From: Helicobacteraceae bacterium
GTDB lineage: Bacteria > Campylobacterota > Campylobacteria > Campylobacterales > Helicobacteraceae
DNA length: 14,525 nucleotides
Assembly (NCBI GenBank): GCA_029258405.1
Contig: JARHYY010000105.1
Span: 1-14,525 of the forward strand
Direction of reading: 5' to 3'
Of this stretch, positions 5,391 through 12,689 are shown piece after piece. How positions within the stretch are numbered: position 1 is the first letter of the stretch; the number at the start of each line of letters is the position of its first letter. Both the position numbers and the translations under genes were made by a program. The notes beneath the pieces were generated by a model. It was not told where the DNA came from. It saw only the letters and a list, made by a program, of their open reading frames with translations, and did no database searches.

Positions 5391-6519
5391 GATACTTGCA
5401 CTTTATCTTCTTACAAGCATTGCTTTTTTATCTATTTTTTTGTTTATTGTTTATCATTTGCAAAAAAAAATTATTTTTGATGAAGAAGCCCAAAGGCTCA
5501 ACAATGCTATGGGAGCAATATTTTTTGTCTTAAGGCATAAAGAATTTCACGAGATTCAAAAAATAAGCGATGATTTCAATGTGCGAATTGGCATAATCCA
5601 AGCAAATGGAAAAATACTTTTTTCTAATTTATCTCATACTCATAAGACTACTAATCTTGTTGCAAAAAATGGTCTTTATATAATCGATGGGCATGTATAT
5701 CTTGTCGATATTGCTCGCAGAGCAAAAGCAAAAAATACTTTTGTCATTTTAGAGGGCAATAATATTAGCGATAAGTTTTTTTCGTTAAAAGTGCAGTATA
5801 TTATTCTTGAAATTTTTACTACCATTTTAGTAGGTATTATTGCTTTTTTTCTCATAAAAATTTTATTAAAGCCTTTAAAGCAGCATATAGAATGGCTGAA
5901 TAGATTCTTAAAAGACTCTACACATGAGATTAACACACCTTTAAGTGTTATTATAATGAGTATAGAGCGATTCAGTAAGCAAGAACTATCGCAAAAAAAC
6001 CTTAAGCGACTAAATAATATCAATATTGCTGCAAAAACCTTGACACATATTTATGATGATTTAGTGTATCTTAATTTTCCTGATTCCATACCAAATAAAG
6101 AAAGCAAGGTTGATTTATTGCCACTCATTGAAGAGAGATTGGATTTCTTTGGGCTTCACATTACTCAAAAGCAACTCGTAGTGCAGAAAGATATGCAAGA
6201 TTATAGTTTTTATGCAAACCCTTATAAGATAAGCAAGCTCATAGATAATCTTTTAAGTAATGCTATTAAATACAACAAAATGGGCGGTTTTGTTCATGTG
6301 AGCCTTAAAGATAGGGTGTTATGTATTGAAAATAGTGGTGAGCACATAACACAAGATGATGCAGAAAAAATTTTTACTCGTTATGTTCGTGTCAATAAAG
6401 ATCAAGGGGGTTTTGGCATAGGTTTAAGCTTGGTAGCAGATATTTGCAAAGAATATAAGATTGGTATTCAACTCAAAAGCGATAATGAAAGCATAAAATT
6501 TTTCTTGCAATTTCCGTAA
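5362..6519 (+). CDS. Sensor histidine kinase, partner of the upstream regulator
   Basis: A membrane sensor kinase of 385 residues. It has TM1 at about 8-33, a periplasmic sensor of about 110 residues, TM2 at 144-168, then the dimerisation/phosphotransfer helix with H188 in STHEINTPL. The ATPase domain follows: N box IDNLLSNAIKYN (N296, N300), F box EKIFTRYVRV and G2 GGFGIGLSL (349-356). The G1 box reads ENSGEHI (323-329), with Asn-Ser-Gly where most kinases have D-x-G. ATG 5362 is preferred because AGGGGAAG (5343-5350) precedes it; a GTG at 5350 would overlap that site. The gene overlaps the regulator and converges on the next gene with only three bases between. The signal is unknown; a metal or envelope stimulus is inferred from the secreted His-rich neighbour. 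Confidence 0.93.
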   Translation: MNQQNRLILKILALYLLTSIAFLSIFLFIVYHLQKKIIFDEEAQRLNNAMGAIFFVLRHKEFHEIQKISDDFNVRIGIIQANGKILFSNLSHTHKTTNLVAKNGLYIIDGHVYLVDIARRAKAKNTFVILEGNNISDKFFSLKVQYIILEIFTTILVGIIAFFLIKILLKPLKQHIEWLNRFLKDSTHEINTPLSVIIMSIERFSKQELSQKNLKRLNNINIAAKTLTHIYDDLVYLNFPDSIPNKESKVDLLPLIEERLDFFGLHITQKQLVVQKDMQDYSFYANPYKISKLIDNLLSNAIKYNKMGGFVHVSLKDRVLCIENSGEHITQDDAEKIFTRYVRVNKDQGGFGIGLSLVADICKEYKIGIQLKSDNESIKFFLQFP

Positions 6520-6522
6520 AAT

Positions 6523-7101
6523 TTAAAGAGAGAAATCATAAAAGCTCAAAGAAACATTAAAACGGTTATGAGAAAAACGAACCTTATTTTCATCAATAGT
6601 GGCATGCGATTGTATGCCTTTTTGGAATCCTATACTTATGCCCTTATTGTCCATAATCTCTATGAATAGATCAATACTGAGCACAGGATTCCATAGGTTA
6701 AATTGTTTGTTTGTATGATAAGGCAGAGCAATATTTAAACCTTCATAGCCTATTGCTACAAAGGGCATCAAATGCCCATGAAACATCTTATAGCCTAATC
6801 CAGCATCACCCCCTATGGAATAAAGCCCATTTTTGTGGTTTGCCCCTGCTGAACCATTGAGCGAAAAGTGCCACAAAACATTGCTATCAGCAAAAAACGC
6901 CCCTCTTTTTAAAGAAAAATATACCGCACTGCGTTGGCTTGAAAAATCTAGCGAAGAATTTTGATTAATGGAATCATAATTTGAATAATCTCTGTTGATA
7001 TGCTTAAGATGAACATGAGTAACCCCTATGCTTAAAGCCCCAAAGGCATTTTCAGCACAAAGATATGAACAAAATATAAACAATAGGCATATAAACTTCA
7101 T
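6523..7101 (-). CDS. Exported protein, possibly small outer-membrane beta-barrel
   Basis: I do not recognise this 192-residue protein's family. It has a signal peptide at residues 1-16 (ending YLCA-EN). The rest is rich in alternating polar/hydrophobic strands typical of beta-barrels: FGALSIGVTHVHL, SAVYFSLKRGAFFA, GGDAGLGYKMF, LMPFVAIGYEGLNIAL, ISIGFQKG and a final FNVSLSFYDF with aromatic residues. No cysteine remains after the probable cleavage site. An outer-membrane location is inferred. Its ATG overlaps the TGA of the glycosyltransferase gene (7098-7101), so the two are co-translated, although any shared function is unclear. It converges on the histidine kinase gene with a three-base gap. 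Confidence 0.65.
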   Translation of the reverse strand: MKFICLLFIFCSYLCAENAFGALSIGVTHVHLKHINRDYSNYDSINQNSSLDFSSQRSAVYFSLKRGAFFADSNVLWHFSLNGSAGANHKNGLYSIGGDAGLGYKMFHGHLMPFVAIGYEGLNIALPYHTNKQFNLWNPVLSIDLFIEIMDNKGISIGFQKGIQSHATIDENKVRFSHNRFNVSLSFYDFSL

Positions 7102-8297
7102 GAATAGCTCTTGTTTAATATCTCAAAATATAGTTTATTTATTATATTCTTATCAAAATCTTCTGCTCTTTTGCGAAGCTGTGTTTTGTCAAAAGTAATT
7201 ATGCCTATGTGTATCTCATATAAAATATGCACCAAAATATCCAAGCATTCTTGCTCATTGAGAGTAGAAGCACTCATAATAGGGTATAAAACGCCATATT
7301 GCGTTATTTCCCTCTCACAAGAATAACCATCTTTTTGTGATTTCAAAATTTCTTTTGGTCCGCTTGGACAATTGCTACTTATAGCTGGTATGCCTAATGC
7401 TAAAGATTCTACAAGCACATTCAAGAAACCTTCATAAAGAGAGGAGCAAATAGTCGCATCTGCTAGCGCTATATAGGGATATGGATTAGGAACAAATCCT
7501 TCTAATATCACACAATCTTCAAGTTTATTTTCAGAAATAAGCCCTATAAGCATGTCCTTAAGTGCCCCTTCACCAAGTATAATCAATAATGGCGGTGCGA
7601 TGGCTGTATATCGCTGTTTAAATAGGGCTATTGCATTTATCAAAAAGCGATGATTCTTTCCAGAATCAAGCCTGCCGATAGCAACAAGTATATTCCTTTT
7701 TTGTTTGAAAGATTGGAGCTCTTGTATTCTTGTTGAAGTTTTCTGCCCTAGTTCATGAATTTCTTGAATATCAAAGGGATTATATATAGTTGTTATTAAA
7801 GAAGGAACAATATTAAAATGTTGCTCTAAGTCATTTTTTACCCCATAAGAAACAGCGATAATATGCCGTGCTTTGGGGTATAAAAACCTTATAAGCCATC
7901 GGCTTATCAAAGCACCTAAAGAATTCCCCCTATATTGCTTAGAAGGAGTGGCATGCTCGCTGATGATAGATGTCATAGGGGCAAACCATGCTGCTAAAAT
8001 ATTGATATAATTAGGGCGATTAAGCAAGGAAAGCGAGAGTGTTATACCTTCTTTCTTGAGTTTTCGAGCATATAAAAACGCCAAAAAAGGGATTTTGAGA
8101 AATTTGAGTATTGAAGATTCTGTGCTCTTTGAGCTCCCTATTACTTCATAGTCTATCTCAATGCCATAACTGTTTTTATCATCAAGCAAAAAAACATGGA
8201 CTTCAAATTTTTTTTGCAAATATGGCAACAAAGTAATCAGCACCCTTTCAGCACCGCCACCTCCTAGAGAATAAATGAGAATAGCAAGCTTTTTCAT
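7098..8297 (-). CDS. Family 4 glycosyltransferase (GT-B fold)
   Basis: A cytoplasmic, membrane-associated sugar transferase of 399 residues, probably acting in surface polysaccharide, O-antigen or glycoprotein glycan assembly. The N-terminal acceptor domain begins with the glycine-rich SLGGGGAERVL and contains SEHAT (H115). The C-terminal nucleotide-sugar domain shows VAIGRLDSGKNHRFLINA, LGEGALKDML, then the GT4 E-x7-E signature E289...E297 in YEGFLNVLVESLALGIPAI. Proteins of this type include PglA/PglH/PglJ of Campylobacter, but donor and acceptor sugars cannot be read from the sequence. It starts six bases after the stop of the nucleotide-sugar dehydrogenase gene, suggesting that the two work on the same polymer, perhaps one containing a uronic acid. 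Confidence 0.9.
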   Translation of the reverse strand: MKKLAILIYSLGGGGAERVLITLLPYLQKKFEVHVFLLDDKNSYGIEIDYEVIGSSKSTESSILKFLKIPFLAFLYARKLKKEGITLSLSLLNRPNYINILAAWFAPMTSIISEHATPSKQYRGNSLGALISRWLIRFLYPKARHIIAVSYGVKNDLEQHFNIVPSLITTIYNPFDIQEIHELGQKTSTRIQELQSFKQKRNILVAIGRLDSGKNHRFLINAIALFKQRYTAIAPPLLIILGEGALKDMLIGLISENKLEDCVILEGFVPNPYPYIALADATICSSLYEGFLNVLVESLALGIPAISSNCPSGPKEILKSQKDGYSCEREITQYGVLYPIMSASTLNEQECLDILVHILYEIHIGIITFDKTQLRKRAEDFDKNIINKLYFEILNKSYS

Positions 8298-8303
8298 TAT
8301 GTT

Positions 8304-9557
8304 TTACAACCTTGCATCACTTTGGCTCATGGGCAACATGGCTTTAATGTCATAAAGAACTGTTTTGCCCCTGCAGCTTAAGTCAAGCTCTTTAAACTGT
8401 GCATGTGCTACTGCAAGTATAATACATTCATAATCATTTACATTAAAGCTTGCAAAATCAGAGAGCTCTTTTTGATACTCATCATGCACTTCTTGGGCTA
8501 ATGCCCAAGGATCAAAAAGGCTTACTGTGCAGCCAAATTCTTCTAACTCATTTATAATATTAAAAACTTTAGAATTACGAATATCTGGACAATTCTCTTT
8601 AAATGTTACACCCAAAATTGCAACCTTTGCTGTATCTATCCTATGCCCTTTTTTAATCATCAGCTTTATAGCCTTAGAAGCAACAATTTGAGGCATTGAA
8701 TCATTGATATGCCTGCCTGCAAGTATTACTTGAGAGTGATAGCCTAATGATTCTGCCTTATAAGTGAGATAATAAGGATCAACCCCAATGCAATGCCCAC
8801 CAACAAGCCCCGGTTTAAAAGGGAGAAAATTCCATTTGCTACCCGCTGCCTCAAGAACGCTGATGGTATCAATGCCCATTTTATCAAAAATTAAAGAGAG
8901 CTCATTAACAAAGGCAATATTAATATCGCGTTGAGCATTTTCTATAACCTTAGCTGCTTCAGCCACCTTTATTGATTCTGCCTTATATGTTCCTGCTGTA
9001 ATAATTTGTGCGTATAGAACATTAATTTCATCAGCAATTTCTGGATTTGAACCGCTTACAACCTTTTTTATGGTGCTTAAGCGGTGGTTTTTATCGCCCG
9101 GATTAATGCGTTCAGGCGAATAGCCACAAAAGAAATCTCTATTAAATACTAATCCGCTCTCTTTTTCAAGTATAGGTACACAATCATCTTCTGTGCATCC
9201 CGGATACACTGTACTTTCATAAATAACTATATCCCCTTTTTTAAGCACTGCACCTACATAAGCAGAGGCTGAAAATAAGGGCTTTAAATCTGGCTTGTTA
9301 TAAGAATCAATAGGGGTAGGTACGGTAATAATATAAATTTGTGCATCTTTAATATCATCAATATGCGTCGTATAGGTGAGATAAGTTGCCTCTGCAAGTT
9401 CTTGTGAGGAACATTCTAAGGTAATATCTTTGCCATTTTTAAGCTGCTTGATCCTTTCTTGTTTAATATCAAAACCTTTAACTTGATATTTTTTTCCGAA
9501 TTCTACAGCTAATGGCAATCCTACATAGCCTAAGCCAATAATAGCTATTTTTTTCAT
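8304..9557 (-). CDS. UDP-sugar 6-dehydrogenase (TviB/WbpA type)
   Basis: This enzyme performs the two-step NAD-dependent oxidation of the C6 hydroxyl of a UDP-sugar to a carboxylate. The 417-residue protein has the N-terminal Rossmann motif IGLGYVGLP (G8, G10, G13), TVPTPID, the ESTVYPG motif, NAQRDINIAF and the catalytic Cys256 in GGHCIGVDPYYL. It ends in a second nucleotide-binding domain with GVTFKENCPDIRNSK. The GKDITLE segment and overall form fit the TviB/WbpA group, which acts on UDP-GlcNAc or UDP-GalNAc, better than UDP-glucose dehydrogenase; the exact substrate is unproven. ATG 9557 is chosen because AAGGA sits about six bases before it; the TTG at 9563 is too close to that site. It is first of three co-directional genes. 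Confidence 0.92.
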   Translation of the reverse strand: MKKIAIIGLGYVGLPLAVEFGKKYQVKGFDIKQERIKQLKNGKDITLECSSQELAEATYLTYTTHIDDIKDAQIYIITVPTPIDSYNKPDLKPLFSASAYVGAVLKKGDIVIYESTVYPGCTEDDCVPILEKESGLVFNRDFFCGYSPERINPGDKNHRLSTIKKVVSGSNPEIADEINVLYAQIITAGTYKAESIKVAEAAKVIENAQRDINIAFVNELSLIFDKMGIDTISVLEAAGSKWNFLPFKPGLVGGHCIGVDPYYLTYKAESLGYHSQVILAGRHINDSMPQIVASKAIKLMIKKGHRIDTAKVAILGVTFKENCPDIRNSKVFNIINELEEFGCTVSLFDPWALAQEVHDEYQKELSDFASFNVNDYECIILAVAHAQFKELDLSCRGKTVLYDIKAMLPMSQSDARL

Positions 9558-9729
9558 GCCCAATCCTTTAAATTAAACTTTTATATGATTTCAATTCATA
9601 GTGTATGTGGAATATTTTAAAATCATTTTATATCATGTATTTTATCAAACCAAGAAAATTGCACCTTGAAAAACAAATTACTTTTAATTATCAGCAAAAT
9701 ATATACTCATCAATATAAAAAACAAAATA

Positions 9730-11106
9730 TCATAGCCCCATTTTACCGCTATTTAAAATATTATTAGGATCAAAAGCCTTTTTAATAGTGCGAAAAAGAT
9801 TCATTTCAGAATCACTAAAAGCCAATGACATAAAAGGTGCTTTTGCTAAACCAATCCCATGTTCTCCACTTAATGTGCCACCCAATTCTATGGCAACCTT
9901 AAAAATTTCTGTAATAGCTTCATGTCCTTTTTGTAGTTCGTTGGGATTACTGCCATCAACCATTACATTGGTATGCACATTTCCATCTCCAGTATGCCCA
10001 AAGCAAGGGATTTTAATCTGATATTTTTGTGCTATTTGTGTAACATGTGCAAGCAATTCAGGGAGCTTGCTTCGAGGTACAGTAATATCCTCGTTAAGCT
10101 TCTTGCTTCCATAAACAGTAATGCTCTGGCTTGCATTTCTTCGAGCAAACCATAAATCAGCTATTTCAGTAACTGATTGTGCTTTTTTAAATTGTGTGCA
10201 ACCGTTTTCTTTAAATTTTTCTTCAATTTTATCCATGGCATATATAATTTCTTCTGGTATATTGCCATCAACATCTGTAATAAGAATTGCTCCTGCATCT
10301 GTGGGCAAACCTTTGTGGAATCGCTCTTCTACTGCACAAATGGTAAGATTATCTAAAAACTCCATAGCCACAGGGGTAACACCACAAGCCATTGTTTTAT
10401 ATACTGCATTCATAGCATATTCTATGCTAGGAAATACCCCCATAGCACTTTCTCTAAGTTTTGGTTTGCTTAAAAGTTTAAGAGTAATTTCTGTGATAAC
10501 AGCTAAAGTGCCTTCACTAGCAATAAGAATACCTGCAATATTATACCCAGCGACATCTTTTATTGTCTTTTTTCCTGCACGAATAATCTCTCCACTTGGC
10601 AAAACAGCCCTTAATGCCATAACATAATCCTTAGTAATACCATATTTTGCCGCACGCATACCTCCTGCATTTTCGCTCACATTACCACCTAATGTTGAAT
10701 ATTCTTCGCTGGCAGGATCTGGAGGGTAAAAAAGCCCTACTGCCTCAACTGCTTTTTGAAATTTCTTATTAACTACACCGGGCTGCACTCGTGCTATCAT
10801 ATTCTCCATATCAATTTCAAGTATTTTATTCATATATTTTTCTAAACCAAGGATAATTCCACCATTTACAGGCAATGCACCTCCAGTAAAGCCGCTACCC
10901 GCACCTCTTGGGGTGATAATAATGCGATGTTTATTGCAATAAGCAAGCACCTTGCTCACATCATCTTCATTTCGTGGAAATACAATAGCATCTGGCTCAT
11001 AACGATTACGCGTTGCATCATAAGAATAGGCAATTTTATGTGCTGTATCATTCAAACAATTCTGTTCCCCTACAATTTCTTTTAAAGCTTTGATATGCTT
11101 ATCCAT
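9730..11106 (-). CDS. glcD: GlcD-type FAD-linked 2-hydroxyacid dehydrogenase
   Basis: A flavoprotein of 458 residues that oxidises glycolate, D-lactate or a similar D-2-hydroxyacid and passes electrons to the respiratory chain. The N-terminal FAD-binding PCMH domain contains TPRGAGSGFTGGALPVNGG, VQPGVVNKKFQ, PPDPASEEYSTLGGNVSENAGG and GTLAVITEITL. The C-terminal catalytic domain has GHTGDGNVHTNV, SGEHGIGLAK and the ending DPNNILNSGKMG. GGAG lies six bases before the ATG. It lies downstream of, and in the same direction as, the pgbA-like gene, in the order recalled for H. pylori HP0508-HP0509, but a 285-bp gap separates them, so it probably has its own promoter. Family assignment is firm; glycolate versus D-lactate cannot be decided here. 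Confidence 0.94.
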   Translation of the reverse strand: MDKHIKALKEIVGEQNCLNDTAHKIAYSYDATRNRYEPDAIVFPRNEDDVSKVLAYCNKHRIIITPRGAGSGFTGGALPVNGGIILGLEKYMNKILEIDMENMIARVQPGVVNKKFQKAVEAVGLFYPPDPASEEYSTLGGNVSENAGGMRAAKYGITKDYVMALRAVLPSGEIIRAGKKTIKDVAGYNIAGILIASEGTLAVITEITLKLLSKPKLRESAMGVFPSIEYAMNAVYKTMACGVTPVAMEFLDNLTICAVEERFHKGLPTDAGAILITDVDGNIPEEIIYAMDKIEEKFKENGCTQFKKAQSVTEIADLWFARRNASQSITVYGSKKLNEDITVPRSKLPELLAHVTQIAQKYQIKIPCFGHTGDGNVHTNVMVDGSNPNELQKGHEAITEIFKVAIELGGTLSGEHGIGLAKAPFMSLAFSDSEMNLFRTIKKAFDPNNILNSGKMGL

Positions 11107-11278
11107 TTTTTACTCCGATTAATAGATATTAAGTTTGTGTAACCCTTAAGAAATCCTATTTAACGCAAAAGCATTAATCGTCTATTAAGTTTTGATATAT
11201 ATTAAAAAGCCTATTTATTCTTTAAAATTATCTTAATATATTGGACATTGATTCATGCTTGTTGCAATTCAGGCAAAT

Positions 11279-11354
11279 ATTATAAGTTTGAATGCTCCTG
11301 CCTGTTTGCATAAAAGCCTCTTCTTAGCATTATGTTATTCTTAGCAAAATTATA
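11279..11354 (-). promoter_or_regulatory. Candidate -10 boxes upstream of glcD
   Basis: The 285-bp gap between the pgbA-like gene and glcD contains two minus-strand TATAAT boxes, at 11279-11284 and 11349-11354; the latter reads TTTGTATAAT. Either could start a glcD transcript with a leader of about 165 or 235 bases. No small gene or riboswitch fold was recognised in the gap. Confidence 0.35.
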
Positions 11355-11365
11355 CAAATAAAACT

Positions 11366-11386
11366 TAAAAAGCAAGCATTTGCCTA
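11366..11386 (-). terminator. Weak intrinsic terminator after the pgbA-like gene
   Basis: Just after the stop, the minus strand reads AGGCAA-ATGC-TTGCTT, a six-pair stem with one G-U pair and a four-base loop. It is followed by TTT and further T-rich sequence. Position and shape fit a rho-independent terminator closing the csd3-Nudix-pgbA operon, but the stem is short. Confidence 0.4.
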
Positions 11387-11391
11387 AAAGT

Positions 11392-12108
11392 TTATTTACT
11401 CATAAGATTTTTATAATAAATATCATAATCTTCAATCTTTTTATCTCCTGTAAAAAAACCTATCCAACTCCTCTTAATGTTACCAAAACGAGAAAAAAAG
11501 GGATGTATCTGCTCATCAGAATTGTTTTGTAAAGAATCTTTATAGAGCAAACCAAAGCTTTGGCAATCTCTTGCCTCCACATTATGATTTAATACAATAT
11601 AAATAACACCAACAGCATATATATCACAAATTTTTTGGAAATCTTGCACTCGGGGGGCACTTTTACTCTTGCCCATGAGATATGTTACAAAAAGATCAGG
11701 ATGAAGCCATTCTACACTATTATATTGATTAGTTAGGGCAATATATGTTTCTTGATTGGGGGTTATTGCAAAAGCACGATGATAAAAATTACGCAAAACA
11801 ATTTTATCACCTATTTTAGGTTTAAGGGCTAAATGTGGAAAAGAATTATGCTCAAAAGTATCAAAATGTTTAAAAACCATTTCTGCCTGATTATTTCTTA
11901 AACCAACAACAAAAGCCCGTGCAATAATAGCATAATGTTCTTCATTAAAATAATGCAATATAAACCCTGTTTCTCCTATTTTTAAATCCATGGCTGGGAC
12001 AAAAACTTTATCATCATGTACTTCAAGTATAGGAACAGAAACACGATTGCCCAAGCTGTGGGCAAAGAGATTGAAATAAGCAACTATAAGCAATAGTAAT
12101 ATTTTCAT
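11392..12108 (-). CDS. pgbA: PgbA-type plasminogen-binding family protein, short form
   Basis: An exported protein of 238 residues with a signal peptide at 1-17 (MKILLLLIVAYFNLFAH). The mature part matches what I recall of the PgbA N-terminal domain: LKIGETGFILHYF, IIARAFVV, LKPKIGDKIVLRNFYHRAFAITPNQETY, WLHPDLFVTYL and a late VGVIYIVLN. H. pylori PgbA and PgbB are surface proteins that bind host plasminogen and are much longer, with a Lys-rich C-terminal part. That part is absent here, so plasminogen binding should not be assumed. ATG 12108 overlaps the Nudix TGA (ATGA, 12105-12108) and begins the signal peptide; the longer frame from 12135 would add basic residues before it. Gene order supports the assignment. 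Confidence 0.78.
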   Translation of the reverse strand: MKILLLLIVAYFNLFAHSLGNRVSVPILEVHDDKVFVPAMDLKIGETGFILHYFNEEHYAIIARAFVVGLRNNQAEMVFKHFDTFEHNSFPHLALKPKIGDKIVLRNFYHRAFAITPNQETYIALTNQYNSVEWLHPDLFVTYLMGKSKSAPRVQDFQKICDIYAVGVIYIVLNHNVEARDCQSFGLLYKDSLQNNSDEQIHPFFSRFGNIKRSWIGFFTGDKKIEDYDIYYKNLMSK

Positions 12109-12689
12109 TCGCCTACATCTCTTTGCAGAAACCATAAAAACGCAAACATGAGTCCTGAAGTTTTAGAATATTGATCATTATATATAAAAGAAAGCATTTG
12201 CTCTAGGGGAATAGAAACAATTTCTATATTTTCTGTTTCAACCCCCCCTCCTTTACCTAGCTTCATTGCAGAATTAACCTCTGCATAATAAAGATGCTGT
12301 CTTGATGCTGCAAATCCAACAGAGGAGCAAAAAGAACAAATTTTTACAAGCTTATGAGGAAAAATTTTATAGCCACACTCCTCAAAAACTTCTTCACTAG
12401 CAATTTCTTCTAAGCTTTTTTGCTTATCAACAATACCAGCACACAGTTCATAAGTAGAAACTATCCCTTCTTTTAAAAACAAAGCTGGACGCATCTGTTT
12501 GACAATAATAGTTGATTGCAAGCTTTTATCAAAAATCAAAATGCTTACGCTATCATGTGCACAAATAAAATCCCAAGTTTTTTTAATACCATTTTCTGTA
12601 TAATGCACCCTTTGAGGTTTTATATAAGGAGAATCCAAGCATTCTTCAATTTTGACAACATTAATATTTTGTGTTTCAAGTATTTTCAT
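12105..12689 (-). CDS. Nudix hydrolase, NUDT14/UDP-sugar diphosphatase-like
   Basis: A cytoplasmic 194-residue Nudix enzyme. The Nudix box spans residues 85-107 (GIVDKQKSLEEIASEEVFEECGY), with metal-binding E99/E100 and E103/E104. It departs from the consensus, with Lys91 in place of the first Glu and Glu99 for Arg. The remainder resembles the animal UDP-glucose pyrophosphatase NUDT14 as I remember it: HYTENGIKKTWDFICAHDSV, IIVKQMRPALF, ELCAGIVD, SSVGFAASRQ and LGKGGGVETENIE. That predicts hydrolysis of UDP-glucose or ADP-ribose to the sugar phosphate plus UMP or AMP. It overlaps csd3 upstream and the pgbA-like gene downstream by four bases each, so the three are co-translated. Substrate is inferred; the Nudix call is firm. 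Confidence 0.9.
   Translation of the reverse strand: MKILETQNINVVKIEECLDSPYIKPQRVHYTENGIKKTWDFICAHDSVSILIFDKSLQSTIIVKQMRPALFLKEGIVSTYELCAGIVDKQKSLEEIASEEVFEECGYKIFPHKLVKICSFCSSVGFAASRQHLYYAEVNSAMKLGKGGGVETENIEIVSIPLEQMLSFIYNDQYSKTSGLMFAFLWFLQRDVGE

Noticed and set aside
5676..6023. Minus-strand 115-codon frame within the kinase gene
   Set aside because: It lies wholly inside the well-supported histidine kinase, opposite strand, with no motif or ribosome binding site.
10121..10627. Plus-strand 168-codon frame within glcD
   Set aside because: It is an antisense shadow of a strongly conserved FAD-enzyme gene.
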